DNA of 64,000 nucleotides from FEN-1219 sp036563665 (GTDB lineage: Bacteria; Pseudomonadota; Gammaproteobacteria; Steroidobacterales; Rariloculaceae). Position numbers and translations under genes: made by a program. Of this stretch, positions 41,688 through 51,981 are shown in pieces (within the stretch, counting starts at the first letter, position 1; the number at the start of each line of letters is the position of its first letter). The notes beneath the pieces were generated by a model. That model ran no database searches. It saw only the letters and a program-made list of their open reading frames with translations, and was not told where the DNA came from. The stretch is taken from assembly GCA_036563665.1 (NCBI GenBank), contig DATCLY010000070.1, positions 62,001 through 126,000 of the forward strand. The letters are read 5' to 3'.

Positions 41688-42321
41688 CGCTAATCACGTC
41701 CCTGAAGGTCATCAGCATGGCCGCGGTGGCGCCCCAGATCCGGCGCCCGTCGTACTCGAGCTCGTACACCCGGAACCGGGTGCCGTAGCGCTCACGGGTC
41801 ATGACGCGGATGGCGTTCGGCTCGAGCACGTAGTCGAGGGGCACCTCGAACACGCCCGCCACCTCCGCCGGATCGGGCCGCGCCACGAACGAGCCGGCCA
41901 CGAACCCCACGACGGGCGTCACGACGAAGCCCGTGCCGGTCAGATGCGGGTCCAGGCAGCCGGCCACCGTCACCTGGCGCTGGTCGAGCCCCACCTCCTC
42001 GCCCGCCTCCCGCAGCGCGGCCGCCACCGGGCCCTCGTCCGCGGCGAGGCGGCCCCCGGGGAAGCTGATCTGCCCCGCGTGGTCCCGGAGGTGCGCCGCC
42101 CGCTCCGTGAAGAGCAGCGTGAGGCCGCCCGGCCGATCGATGAGGCCGAGCAGCACCGAGGCGCTCCGGCCGGGCTGCTCGAGGATGCGCTCGAGCTCCG
42201 GCGAGACGGGCCCCACCACGTGCTCGAGCAGCCGCGCGCGGGGATCGCGCGGCGGGCCGCAGGCCGCGAGCCGGGCGGCGATCGACTCGAAGGTCAGGGG
42301 CTTCTCAGCCCTTGATGCCAC
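41671..42321 (-). CDS. nudL: CoA pyrophosphatase / Nudix hydrolase
   Basis: The protein has 216 residues. The Nudix box is complete (GGRLAADEG then REAGEEVGL) and is preceded by the NudL-family marker LRDHAGQISFPGG, which identifies CoA and nucleoside diphosphate-linked substrates. It hydrolyses coenzyme A or its derivatives to 3'-phospho-ADP and 4'-phosphopantetheine. It overlaps both neighbours by 17 bases (fumC end, mazG start), consistent with one operon. Confidence 0.92.
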   Translation of the reverse strand: MASRAEKPLTFESIAARLAACGPPRDPRARLLEHVVGPVSPELERILEQPGRSASVLLGLIDRPGGLTLLFTERAAHLRDHAGQISFPGGRLAADEGPVAAALREAGEEVGLDQRQVTVAGCLDPHLTGTGFVVTPVVGFVAGSFVARPDPAEVAGVFEVPLDYVLEPNAIRVMTRERYGTRFRVYELEYDGRRIWGATAAMLMTFRDVISDDEKS

Positions 42322-43690
42322 CGCGTGTGAGCTCCAGCGGATCGAGCAGCGACGCGAGCTCCGCGGCGGACAGGTCGGTGCGCTGGGCCGCCACCTCGCG
42401 GATCGGCCGCCCTTCCTTGTAGGCCTCCTTCGCGATCGTGGCGCCCTTCTCGTAGCCGATGACCGGGTTCAAGGCCGTGACGAGGATGGGGTTGCGCTCG
42501 AGCGCCTCCTGGAGCCGCGCCTCGTTGACCGTGAAGCCCTGGATGGCCTGGTCGGCGAGCGCGCGGGCCGCGTTGCCGAGCAGCGCGATGCTCTCGAGCA
42601 GGTTGCGGGCCACGAGCGGCAGCATCACGTTGAGCTGGAAGTTGCCGGACTGGCCCGCCACGGCGATGGCGGCGTCGTTGCCGATGACCTGCGCGGCCAC
42701 CATCGCGACGGCCTCGGGAATCACGGGATTCACTTTGCCCGGCATGATGCTGCTGCCCGGCTGCAGCGCCGGCAGCGAGATCTCGCCCAAGCCCGCGAGC
42801 GGCCCGCTGTTCATCCAGCGCAGGTCGTTCGCGATCTTCATGAGGCTCACGGCCGTGGTCTTGAGCTGCCCCGAGAGCTCCACCGCCGTGTCCTGGCTGG
42901 ACAGCGCCTCGAAGTAGTTGTCCGCGGGACGGAACGCGACGCCCGTGCGCGAGGCGAGCGCGGCGGCTGCCCGCACGCCGAACTCGGGATGCGCGTTGAT
43001 GCCGGTGCCGACCGCCGTGCCGCCGAGCGCGAGCCCCGCGAGCCGCGGCAGCACCCCGGCCACCCGCTGGTAGTCGTTGCGCACCTGGGCCGCCCAGCCG
43101 CCGAGCTCCTGGTCGAAGCGCACCGGCATGGCATCCATGAGATGGGTGCGGCCCGTCTTGACCACCCTCGCGAGCGACGCCGCCTTGGCCTCGATGACCT
43201 CCGCCAGATGCTTGAGCGCGGGCAGCAGGTGGCTCGTCACCTCGAGTGCCGCGGCCACGTGGATGGCCGAGGGGACCACGTCGTTGCTGCTCTGGCTCAT
43301 GTTGACGTGATCGTTCGGGTGCACGCGCCTGCCGAGCGACCGGGACGCGAGCGTGGCGATGACCTCGTTCGCGTTCATGTTGGAGCTCGTGCCGGAGCCC
43401 GTCTGGAACACCTCCACCGGGAAGTGCTCGAGGTGCTTGCCTTCGGCCACCTCGATGGCGGCGGCTTCGATGGCGCGGGCCACGTCGTCGGGCAGCAGGC
43501 CCAGCGCGTTGTTGGTGTTGGCCGCGGCCCACTTGATGAGCCCGAGCGCGCGAATGAACGGCGCCGGCATCGGTTGCAGGCCGATGCGGAAGTTGTTCAC
43601 GGCGCGCTGCGTCTGGGCGCCCCACAGCGCGTCCTCGGGCACGTTGAGCTCGCCCATGCTGTCGCGTTCGACTCTGAATCCGGCCGCCAT
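42305..43690 (-). CDS. fumC: Class II fumarate hydratase
   Basis: The protein has 461 residues and interconverts fumarate and L-malate in the citric acid cycle (EC 4.2.1.2), as a tetramer without a metal. Sequence markers are GTSSNMNANEVI, HPNDHVNMSQSSND, TGRTHLMDAMP and the fumarase/aspartase signature GSSIMPGKVNP near residue 315. ATG 43690 follows AGGAGCAATC; the longer frame (to 43783) runs into the divergent promoter region. First gene of the fumC-nudL-mazG operon, divergent from purB. Confidence 0.96.
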   Translation of the reverse strand: MAAGFRVERDSMGELNVPEDALWGAQTQRAVNNFRIGLQPMPAPFIRALGLIKWAAANTNNALGLLPDDVARAIEAAAIEVAEGKHLEHFPVEVFQTGSGTSSNMNANEVIATLASRSLGRRVHPNDHVNMSQSSNDVVPSAIHVAAALEVTSHLLPALKHLAEVIEAKAASLARVVKTGRTHLMDAMPVRFDQELGGWAAQVRNDYQRVAGVLPRLAGLALGGTAVGTGINAHPEFGVRAAAALASRTGVAFRPADNYFEALSSQDTAVELSGQLKTTAVSLMKIANDLRWMNSGPLAGLGEISLPALQPGSSIMPGKVNPVIPEAVAMVAAQVIGNDAAIAVAGQSGNFQLNVMLPLVARNLLESIALLGNAARALADQAIQGFTVNEARLQEALERNPILVTALNPVIGYEKGATIAKEAYKEGRPIREVAAQRTDLSAAELASLLDPLELTRGGIKG

Positions 43691-43827
43691 GATTGCTCCT
43701 CGGGAACGAAAACGACGCGCGTCCGCCCAGGCTGCGGGCGGCCGACGTCGGAGATGAACGATTGGAGCGTGTATCATGCGCACTCCTAAATGGCTTGTAT
43801 AGGCCGCACGAGCTGCGGACCGAGCCC

Positions 43828-45198
43828 ATGGACGTATCGCCGCTGACCGCGCTCTCCCCCCTCGACGGACGCTATGCGCGCAAGGCCGCGCAGCTGCGCG
43901 AGTACCTCTCGGAGTACGCCCTGATCCGCTATCGCGTGCTGATCGAGGTGCGCTGGCTGCAGCATCTGGCCGACGAGCCGAGCGTCCCGGAGCTCGAGCC
44001 GCTCGCGTCCCCCGTCAAGGACGTGCTGAACCGGCTGGTGGACGACTTCAGCGTGGACGACGCCCTGCAGGTGAAGGCGCTGGAGGCCGAGACCAACCAC
44101 GACGTCAAGGCGGTGGAGTACTTCCTCCGCCGTAAGCTCGAAGGCGTTTCAGGAGTTGCCGGTAACCTCTCGTCGTTCCTGCACTTTGGCTGCACGTCGG
44201 AGGACATCAACAACCTCGCCTATGCGCTCATGCTGCGCGACGCCCGGCAGCGCGTGCTGCTGCCCGCCATGAAGGCGCTCGCGGCGGAGCTGCGCGGCGA
44301 GGCGCACCGCTTCGCCGACGTGCCGATGCTCTCTCGCACGCACGGCCAGGCCGCGTCGCCCACCACGCTCGGCAAGGAGCTCGCCAACTTCGTCTACCGC
44401 CTCCAGCGGCAGACGGAGCTCTTCGCCGGCGTGCGCGTCCAGGGGAAGTTCAACGGCGCCGTCGGCAACTTCAACGCCCACGTGCTCGCCTATCCGAACG
44501 CGGACTGGCGCGACATCAGCGCGCGCTTCCTGCAGTCGCTCGGGCTCGAATGCACGCCCTACACCACCCAGATCGAGCCGCACGACTGGCTCGCCGAGTA
44601 CTGCCAAGCGCTCGCCCGCTTCAACACGGTGGTGATCGATCTCTGCCGCGATCTCTGGGGCTACATCAGCCTGGGCTACTTCCGCTCGAGGCCGGTGGCG
44701 GGCGAGGTCGGCTCGTCCACCATGCCGCACAAGGTGAACCCCATCGAGTTCGAGAACGCCGAAGGGAATCTGGGCGTCGCGAACGCGCTGCTCGAGTTCC
44801 TCGCGAGCAAGTTGCCGGTCTCCCGCTGGCAGCGCGATCTGACGGACTCCACGGTCCTCCGGAACCTTGGCGTGGCCCTGGGCCATGCCCTCGTCGCGCT
44901 CGACTCGTGCCGCCGGGGGCTCGGCAAGCTCGAGGCCGACAAGCAGCGGATCGCGGCGGACCTGAACGACCGCTTCGAGGTGCTCGCCGAGGCGCTCCAG
45001 ACGGCCATGCGCCGCCACGGCATCGCCGACGCCTACGAGCGCTTGAAGGAGCTCACGCGCGGGCGCGAGGTCACGCGGGAGCTGCTGCACGAGTTCATCC
45101 GGGGCCTCGAGCTTCCGGAGGCGGAAAGGGAGCGGCTGCTCGCCCTCGAGCCCCCCGCCTACACGGGGCTTGCCGCCGTCCTGGCGCGCGAGGTGTAA
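43828..45198 (+). CDS. purB: Adenylosuccinate lyase
   Basis: The protein has 456 residues, the usual size of the gammaproteobacterial enzyme. It acts twice in purine synthesis: cleaves adenylosuccinate to AMP and fumarate, and SAICAR to AICAR (EC 4.3.2.2). The signature SSTMPHKVNP (Ser 296-297) and SRTHGQAASPTTLGKE are clear. ATG 43828 begins MDVSPLTALSPLDGRY, as in E. coli PurB. No strong Shine-Dalgarno is visible (CCGAGCCC). The divergent partner fumC consumes the fumarate that this reaction releases, which may be coincidence. Confidence 0.96.
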   Translation: MDVSPLTALSPLDGRYARKAAQLREYLSEYALIRYRVLIEVRWLQHLADEPSVPELEPLASPVKDVLNRLVDDFSVDDALQVKALEAETNHDVKAVEYFLRRKLEGVSGVAGNLSSFLHFGCTSEDINNLAYALMLRDARQRVLLPAMKALAAELRGEAHRFADVPMLSRTHGQAASPTTLGKELANFVYRLQRQTELFAGVRVQGKFNGAVGNFNAHVLAYPNADWRDISARFLQSLGLECTPYTTQIEPHDWLAEYCQALARFNTVVIDLCRDLWGYISLGYFRSRPVAGEVGSSTMPHKVNPIEFENAEGNLGVANALLEFLASKLPVSRWQRDLTDSTVLRNLGVALGHALVALDSCRRGLGKLEADKQRIAADLNDRFEVLAEALQTAMRRHGIADAYERLKELTRGREVTRELLHEFIRGLELPEAERERLLALEPPAYTGLAAVLAREV

Positions 45199-45389
45199 CC
45201 GGTGCGTAAACGGTTGATTCAGCAAAAGACTGAACGCAAAACGTGATGCACGCCACAGTGCCGGGCGCCACGTTAAGTAGACTGCCGTGTCAAAGCCCGG
45301 CATTCCGCCGACACGGCGAAGGGGGCAGTGACCGAGCGGGTCTACATCGAGGCGCAACGGCGAAGCGGGCACACAATAAGCGACTCGAC
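45199..45389. promoter_or_regulatory. Intergenic region between purB and the PLD-like gene
   Basis: A gap of about 190 bases. It includes a locally AT-rich stretch (45205-45240) and a CACAAT -10-like hexamer at about 45373. No intrinsic terminator with a T tract is seen after purB. Confidence 0.3.
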
Positions 45390-45893
45390 ATGAGCGACGA
45401 ACAGGTCAAGACGAAAGGCGTCCGACAGGTGTTGTCAGGCGTGGACGAGGTGCGTGCGGCGGTCGTCGAGATCACGCGCCACGCCAATCGGTCCTTGTCG
45501 ATCATGACGCACGATCTCGAGCCCGCCATCTACGATCACGACGACTTCCTCGAGACGCTGAAGCGCTTCATCCTCGCGCGCACCTTCGCGCGCGTCCGCG
45601 TGCTCATCATGGACCCCGGCCGCGTCATCAAGACGGGCAGCCGCTTCGTTACGATCGGCCGGCGGCTCAACAGCTACATCGAGTTCCGCAACGCCAAGCC
45701 CGAGTACCGCAACCATCCGGAGGCGTACTGCATCGCCGACGAGCACGCCCTGGTCTACCGCGCCCGGGCCACGAGCTGGGACGGGGTCTCGGACACCTAC
45801 GAGCCGGCCATCTGCCGCCATTACCTCACCACGTTCGACGAGATCTGGCACGCCTGCGAGGTCGAGCCGGAGCTGCGCGCCATGCAGCTGTAG
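45390..45893 (+). CDS. PLD-like (DUF7931-type) protein
   Basis: The protein has 167 residues without signal peptide. Conserved pieces are LSIMTHDLEPAIYDHDDFLETLKRF, VRVLIMDPGRVIKTGSRF, SYIEFRN and LVYRARATSWDGVSDTYEPAI. These match an uncharacterised family with a half phospholipase-D-like fold, often beside nudJ or purB in Gammaproteobacteria. No HKD motif is visible, so catalytic phosphodiesterase activity is doubtful. ATG 45390 is chosen from the protein-like start. Confidence 0.75.
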   Translation: MSDEQVKTKGVRQVLSGVDEVRAAVVEITRHANRSLSIMTHDLEPAIYDHDDFLETLKRFILARTFARVRVLIMDPGRVIKTGSRFVTIGRRLNSYIEFRNAKPEYRNHPEAYCIADEHALVYRARATSWDGVSDTYEPAICRHYLTTFDEIWHACEVEPELRAMQL

Positions 45894-45913
45894 TGCGGCG
45901 CCGCGAGCACCGC

Positions 45914-45919
45914 TACACT
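45914..45919 (+). promoter_or_regulatory. -10-like TACACT directly before the nudJ start
   Basis: GCTACACTTTGCTC precedes ATG 45926. With a start point about seven bases after the hexamer, the transcript would have almost no leader. The same GCTACACT context is present at 14999. Confidence 0.35.
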
Positions 45920-45925
45920 TTGCTC

Positions 45926-46411
45926 ATGGAGCAGCGCATCGACGTGACGGTGGCCGCGGTCATCGAGCGCGACGAGCGGTTTCTCCTCGTCCAGGAGCGG
46001 GTGGGCGGTCAACTCGTGCTGAATCAGCCGGCCGGCCACGTGGAGGTGGGCGAGTCGCTGCTCGACGCCGTGGTCCGGGAAACGCTCGAAGAGACGGGGT
46101 TCACCTTCCAGCCGCGCCACCTCCTCGGCATCTACTCCTGGCACAATCACGAGGCCGGCATCACGTTTCTGCGCACCGCCTTCTGCGGCACCGCGCAGCC
46201 GCCCCGCGACGACCCGCGCCTGGACGAGGGCATCGTCGGCGTGCACTGGCTCAAACGCAGCCAGCTGCTGTCGCGGGCGGAGGAGCTGCGCAGCCCGCTC
46301 GTGCTGCGCTGCATCGACGACTACCTGGCGGGCGTGCGCCATCCGCTGAGCTGCATCACGCACCTCGACGCCTCCGTCGCCCCGCCGCGGGTGACGCTCG
46401 TCTCGCGCTGA
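45926..46411 (+). CDS. nudJ: NudJ-like Nudix phosphatase
   Basis: The protein has 161 residues. The Nudix box GHVEVGESLLDAVVRETLEETGF is complete (split here: GHVEVGE and RETLEETGF). NudJ of E. coli hydrolyses thiamine pyrophosphate intermediates and nucleoside di- and triphosphates. Its position just before mnmA matches the conserved nudJ-mnmA pair. ATG 45926 fits the fold (MEQRIDVTVAAVIERDERF); a GTG at 45893 overlapping the preceding stop is an alternative without support. Confidence 0.92.
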   Translation: MEQRIDVTVAAVIERDERFLLVQERVGGQLVLNQPAGHVEVGESLLDAVVRETLEETGFTFQPRHLLGIYSWHNHEAGITFLRTAFCGTAQPPRDDPRLDEGIVGVHWLKRSQLLSRAEELRSPLVLRCIDDYLAGVRHPLSCITHLDASVAPPRVTLVSR

Positions 46412-46471
46412 GCGCCGGCCCCCTGCTGCCCTGCGAGCCGGCCGCGGCCCCGTGCTCCCACCCGGGTCGCT

Positions 46472-46477
46472 TAAAAT
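46472..46477 (+). promoter_or_regulatory. -10-like TAAAAT before mnmA
   Basis: GCTTAAAATAAGGTC directly precedes ATG 46484. AAGG serves as a ribosome site; the TAAAAT could be the -10 of a short-leader promoter, although read-through from nudJ is also likely. Confidence 0.3.
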
Positions 46478-46483
46478 AAGGTC

Positions 46484-47605
46484 ATGAGCGAGCGCGGATT
46501 GGTCATCGTGGCCCTGTCCGGCGGGGTGGACTCCGCCGTCGCCGCGCTGTTGCTGCGCGAGGCGGGGTACCGCGTCGAGTGCCTGCACATGACGAACTGG
46601 CACGACGACGGCTACTGCGACGCGGCGGCCGACTTCCAGGACGCCCGTAGCGTCTGCCGCGACCTGGGCCTGCCGCTGCATCGGGTGGACTTCTCCCGCG
46701 AGTATCGCGCGCAGGTGTTCGAGCACTTCCTCGAGGAGCACCGCCGCGGCCGCACGCCGAACCCGGACGTGCTCTGCAACCGCGAGATCAAGTTCGGCGT
46801 GATGCGCGAGTACGCGCGGCGGCTCGGGGCGCAGGCGCTCGCCACCGGGCACTACGCCCGCCTCGAGCGGCGCGCCGACGGGATCGCCCTGCTCAAGGCC
46901 CGGGACGCGAGCAAGGACCAGAGCTATTTCCTGTGCGCAGTGGCGCAGCGCGACCTCGAAGGCGTCCTGTTCCCTCTGGGCGAGCTCGAGAAGCGCGAAG
47001 TGCGCCGGCTCGCCCGGCAGGCGCGGCTCCCGGTGGCCGACAAGCGCGACAGCACGGGCATCTGCTTCATCGGCGAGCGGCCGTTCGCCGAGTTCCTGAG
47101 CCGCTACGTGCCCGCCGAGCCGGGCCCGATACGCGCGAGCGACGGGCGAGTGCTCGGCACGCATCGGGGCCTCGCCTGCTACACGCTGGGCCAGCGGCAG
47201 GGCCTCGGCATCGGCGGCGTGGCGGAGCGGCCCGAGGCCCCGTGGTACGTGGCCGCGAAGATCCCCGAGACCAACGAGCTCATCGTCGTGCAGGGCCACG
47301 ACCACCCGCTGCTCTTCCGCCGCTCCCTGATCGCCACGGACCCGCACTGGATCGGGCGTGCGCCGGGGGGGCTCGACGCGGGCGCCGCCGTGCCGTGCGC
47401 CGCGAAGATCCGCTATCGCCAGCCCGATCAGGCGTGCACCATCCGCCGCGTCGGCGAGCGCGAGATCGAGGTGCGATTCGAACGGCCGCAGCGGCTGCCC
47501 ACGCCCGGACAGTACGCGGTGTTCTACGACGGCGAGCGCTGCCTCGGTGGCGCGGTGATCGACCGCACGGAGGACCCGGCCGCGGCGTTGCCCGGCGCGG
47601 CGTGA
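46484..47605 (+). CDS. mnmA: tRNA-specific 2-thiouridylase MnmA
   Basis: The protein has 373 residues and catalyses the 2-thiolation of U34 in tRNA-Lys, -Glu and -Gln (EC 2.8.1.13). The PP-loop SGGVDS is near the N terminus. The catalytic Cys C98 (LCNREIKF) and the persulfide-carrying C194 (TGICFIGER) are both present. Length and end (FYDGERCLGGAVI) are normal. It follows nudJ by 72 bases on the same strand, and acnA starts 83 bases downstream from its own TATAAT-type promoter. Confidence 0.97.
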   Translation: MSERGLVIVALSGGVDSAVAALLLREAGYRVECLHMTNWHDDGYCDAAADFQDARSVCRDLGLPLHRVDFSREYRAQVFEHFLEEHRRGRTPNPDVLCNREIKFGVMREYARRLGAQALATGHYARLERRADGIALLKARDASKDQSYFLCAVAQRDLEGVLFPLGELEKREVRRLARQARLPVADKRDSTGICFIGERPFAEFLSRYVPAEPGPIRASDGRVLGTHRGLACYTLGQRQGLGIGGVAERPEAPWYVAAKIPETNELIVVQGHDHPLLFRRSLIATDPHWIGRAPGGLDAGAAVPCAAKIRYRQPDQACTIRRVGEREIEVRFERPQRLPTPGQYAVFYDGERCLGGAVIDRTEDPAAALPGAA

Positions 47606-47645
47606 GGCCCTGCGCGCCCGATCGCGCGCGGCCGCCGCTCGTACG

Positions 47646-47651
47646 TATAAT
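47646..47651 (+). promoter_or_regulatory. Consensus -10 TATAAT before acnA
   Basis: TATAAT in the context GTACGTATAATTCC, 38 bases before ATG 47689. No close -35 match is visible at 16-18 bases upstream. The transcript would have a leader of about 30 bases; the start lacks a strong Shine-Dalgarno (GAGGG at about 47678). Confidence 0.5.
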
Positions 47652-47688
47652 TCCTCTTCGATCCCCTGCACTCCCCCGAGGGTTTTTC

Positions 47689-50345
<2,657 letters not shown>

Positions 50346-50349
<4 letters not shown>

Positions 50350-51347
50350 TCGCCCGGCTCAAGGAACGCTTCAGGCGGCCCGGCCCGGCCGGCTGGCTCG
50401 CGCTCGGCGGCCTCGGCGTCCTCGTGCTCGTGGCGCTCGCGCTCGGCTGGTACTGGTCCCGCGAGCCCGACACGTTCTGGGTGAACGAGCGCCCGGAGAA
50501 CCGCCCGGACGCCGTCGGCTACTCGACCGTGGACACGCTGGTCCGCACGGTGTCGTGGCTGCTCGAGAAGCCGGGCGGCTACCTGAGCAACGACGTGATG
50601 CCGCCCAGCGTGTGGCTCGACAACATGCCGAACTTCGAGTTCGGCGTGCTCGTGCAGTGCCGCGATCTCGCGCGGGTGCTGCGCAACGACTACAGCCGCT
50701 CGCAGTCGCAGTCCGTGGAGGATCCCGATCTCGCCGTCGCGGAGCCGGCGCTCAACTCGCCGAACGACTCGTGGATCTTCCCGCCGTCGGAGAGCCGCTA
50801 CCGCGAGGCGATCCGCGCGCTCGAGTCGTATCGCGCGCGCCTCGTGGACGACGATCACGCCGACGCGCGCTTCTATGCGCGCGCGGACAACCTGCGGGAG
50901 TGGCTCGCGGTGGTGGAACGCCGCCTCGGCAACTTGTCGCAGCGGCTCGCGGCGAGCGTGGGCCAGGCGCGCGTGAACGTGGATCTCGCCGGTTCCCCCG
51001 CGGGCGAGGCCTCCCCCACCCCCGTCGAGGAGGTCATCGTCAAGACGCCATGGCTCGAGCTCGACGACGTGTTCTACGAGGCGCGCGGCACGGCCTGGGC
51101 GCTGCTGCACTTCCTGCGTGCCGCGCAGTTCGATTTCGCGGGCGTGCTCGAGGACAAGAACGCCGTCGTGAGCATCCGGCAAGTCATTCGCGAGCTCGAG
51201 GAAGGGCTCGCACCGGTGCGCAGCCCCGTCATTCTGAACGGCAGCGGCTTCGGCATCTTCGCGAACCACTCGCTCGTGCTCGCCTCGTATCTCTCGCGGG
51301 CGCATTCGGCCGTCATCGACCTGCGGGAGCTGCTCGCGCAAGGTTAA
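50346..51347 (+). CDS. DUF2333-family inner-membrane protein
   Basis: The protein has 333 residues. One N-terminal helix (about 17-41, LALGGLGVLVLVALALGWYW) is followed by a periplasmic domain of about 285 residues. Typical motifs include TVDTLVRTVSWLLEKPGGYLSNDVMPP and NEFGVLVQCRD-like residues, and WALLHFLRAAQFDFAGVLEDKNA. The family (PF10095-type) is restricted to Proteobacteria and has no assigned function. GTG 50346 overlaps the acnA stop by four bases, so the two genes are translationally linked. The same acnA-DUF2333 coupling suggests a shared physiological role, which is unknown. Confidence 0.88.
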
Positions 51348-51378
51348 GGAGGCGGCACCGGTCGGCGGGCCGACGGCG

Positions 51379-51384
51379 TACAAT
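51379..51384 (+). promoter_or_regulatory. -10-like TACAAT before the GDT1-family gene
   Basis: TACAAT in GGCGTACAATGCGCC, 30 bases before ATG 51414. It differs from TATAAT by one base. A -35 element is not clear. Confidence 0.4.
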
Positions 51385-51413
51385 GCGCCGCGAAGGCTCA
51401 GCGATAGAACGCC

Positions 51414-51686
51414 ATGGAAGCGAAGCTCTTTTTCACCGTTTTCGCCACCGTCTTTCTGGCCGAGCTCGGCGACAAGACCCAGCTCGCCACGCTGCTCTTC
51501 GCCACCAAGTCGCCGGCGAGTCTGTTGACCGTGTTCCTGGCCGCGGCGGGTGCATTGATCCTCACGTCGGCCCTGGGCGTGGCGGCCGGGGCATGGCTCA
51601 CGCACCACGTGAGCCCGAAGCTGCTCACCTACGCCGCCGGAGCCGGCTTCATCGCCATCGGCGTCGTCACCCTCCTCCGAGGCTGA
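51414..51686 (+). CDS. GDT1/TMEM165-family small membrane protein (half-size)
   Basis: The protein has 90 residues with three hydrophobic segments. The family signature ELGDKTQ lies in the first (FLAELGDKTQLATLLFA). GDT1/UPF0016 proteins transport Mn2+ or Ca2+ and have two such repeats in one chain; bacterial single-repeat forms act as dimers or pairs. Here only one half is encoded and no second half is adjacent, so a homodimer is likely (inference). Confidence 0.85.
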   Translation: MEAKLFFTVFATVFLAELGDKTQLATLLFATKSPASLLTVFLAAAGALILTSALGVAAGAWLTHHVSPKLLTYAAGAGFIAIGVVTLLRG

Positions 51687-51981
51687 AACCTCACGCGAGC
51701 GCTTCGCCGACGCGATTGGCCGGCGCGGCAGCGCCGTGCCGGCACGAAACGCCCGCTCCGGCACCCTCGCGACGCGACTCGTTGGCGACACCGCAACAAC
51801 TGTCCGACCGCAGTTCGCGACGCCGCAACACCTAGCCCCGGCTAGAAAGAAAGCCCGTACGCATCATATTTGCTGCGTATGGTGGGACTGTTGCGCACCC
51901 CCCACTATGGTGTTAACCTCGGGATGTTCTTGCCAAGGATGTTCGCGCTGGCAAACGTCGGCGCCTAGTGGGGAGGAAAAC
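51687..51981. promoter_or_regulatory. Upstream region of the TonB-dependent receptor gene
   Basis: A 295-base gap between genes on the same strand. The stretch 51860-51940 is less GC-rich than its surroundings and includes ATATTTGCTGCGTATGG and CACTATGGTGTTAACC, a likely promoter zone. No exact -35/-10 pair could be fixed. GGGGAGGAAAAC at 51970-51981 is a strong ribosome site for the GTG at 51982. Confidence 0.4.

Noticed and set aside
42294..43829. 511-residue minus-strand frame overlapping fumC
   Set aside because: Out-of-frame shadow of fumC on the same strand.
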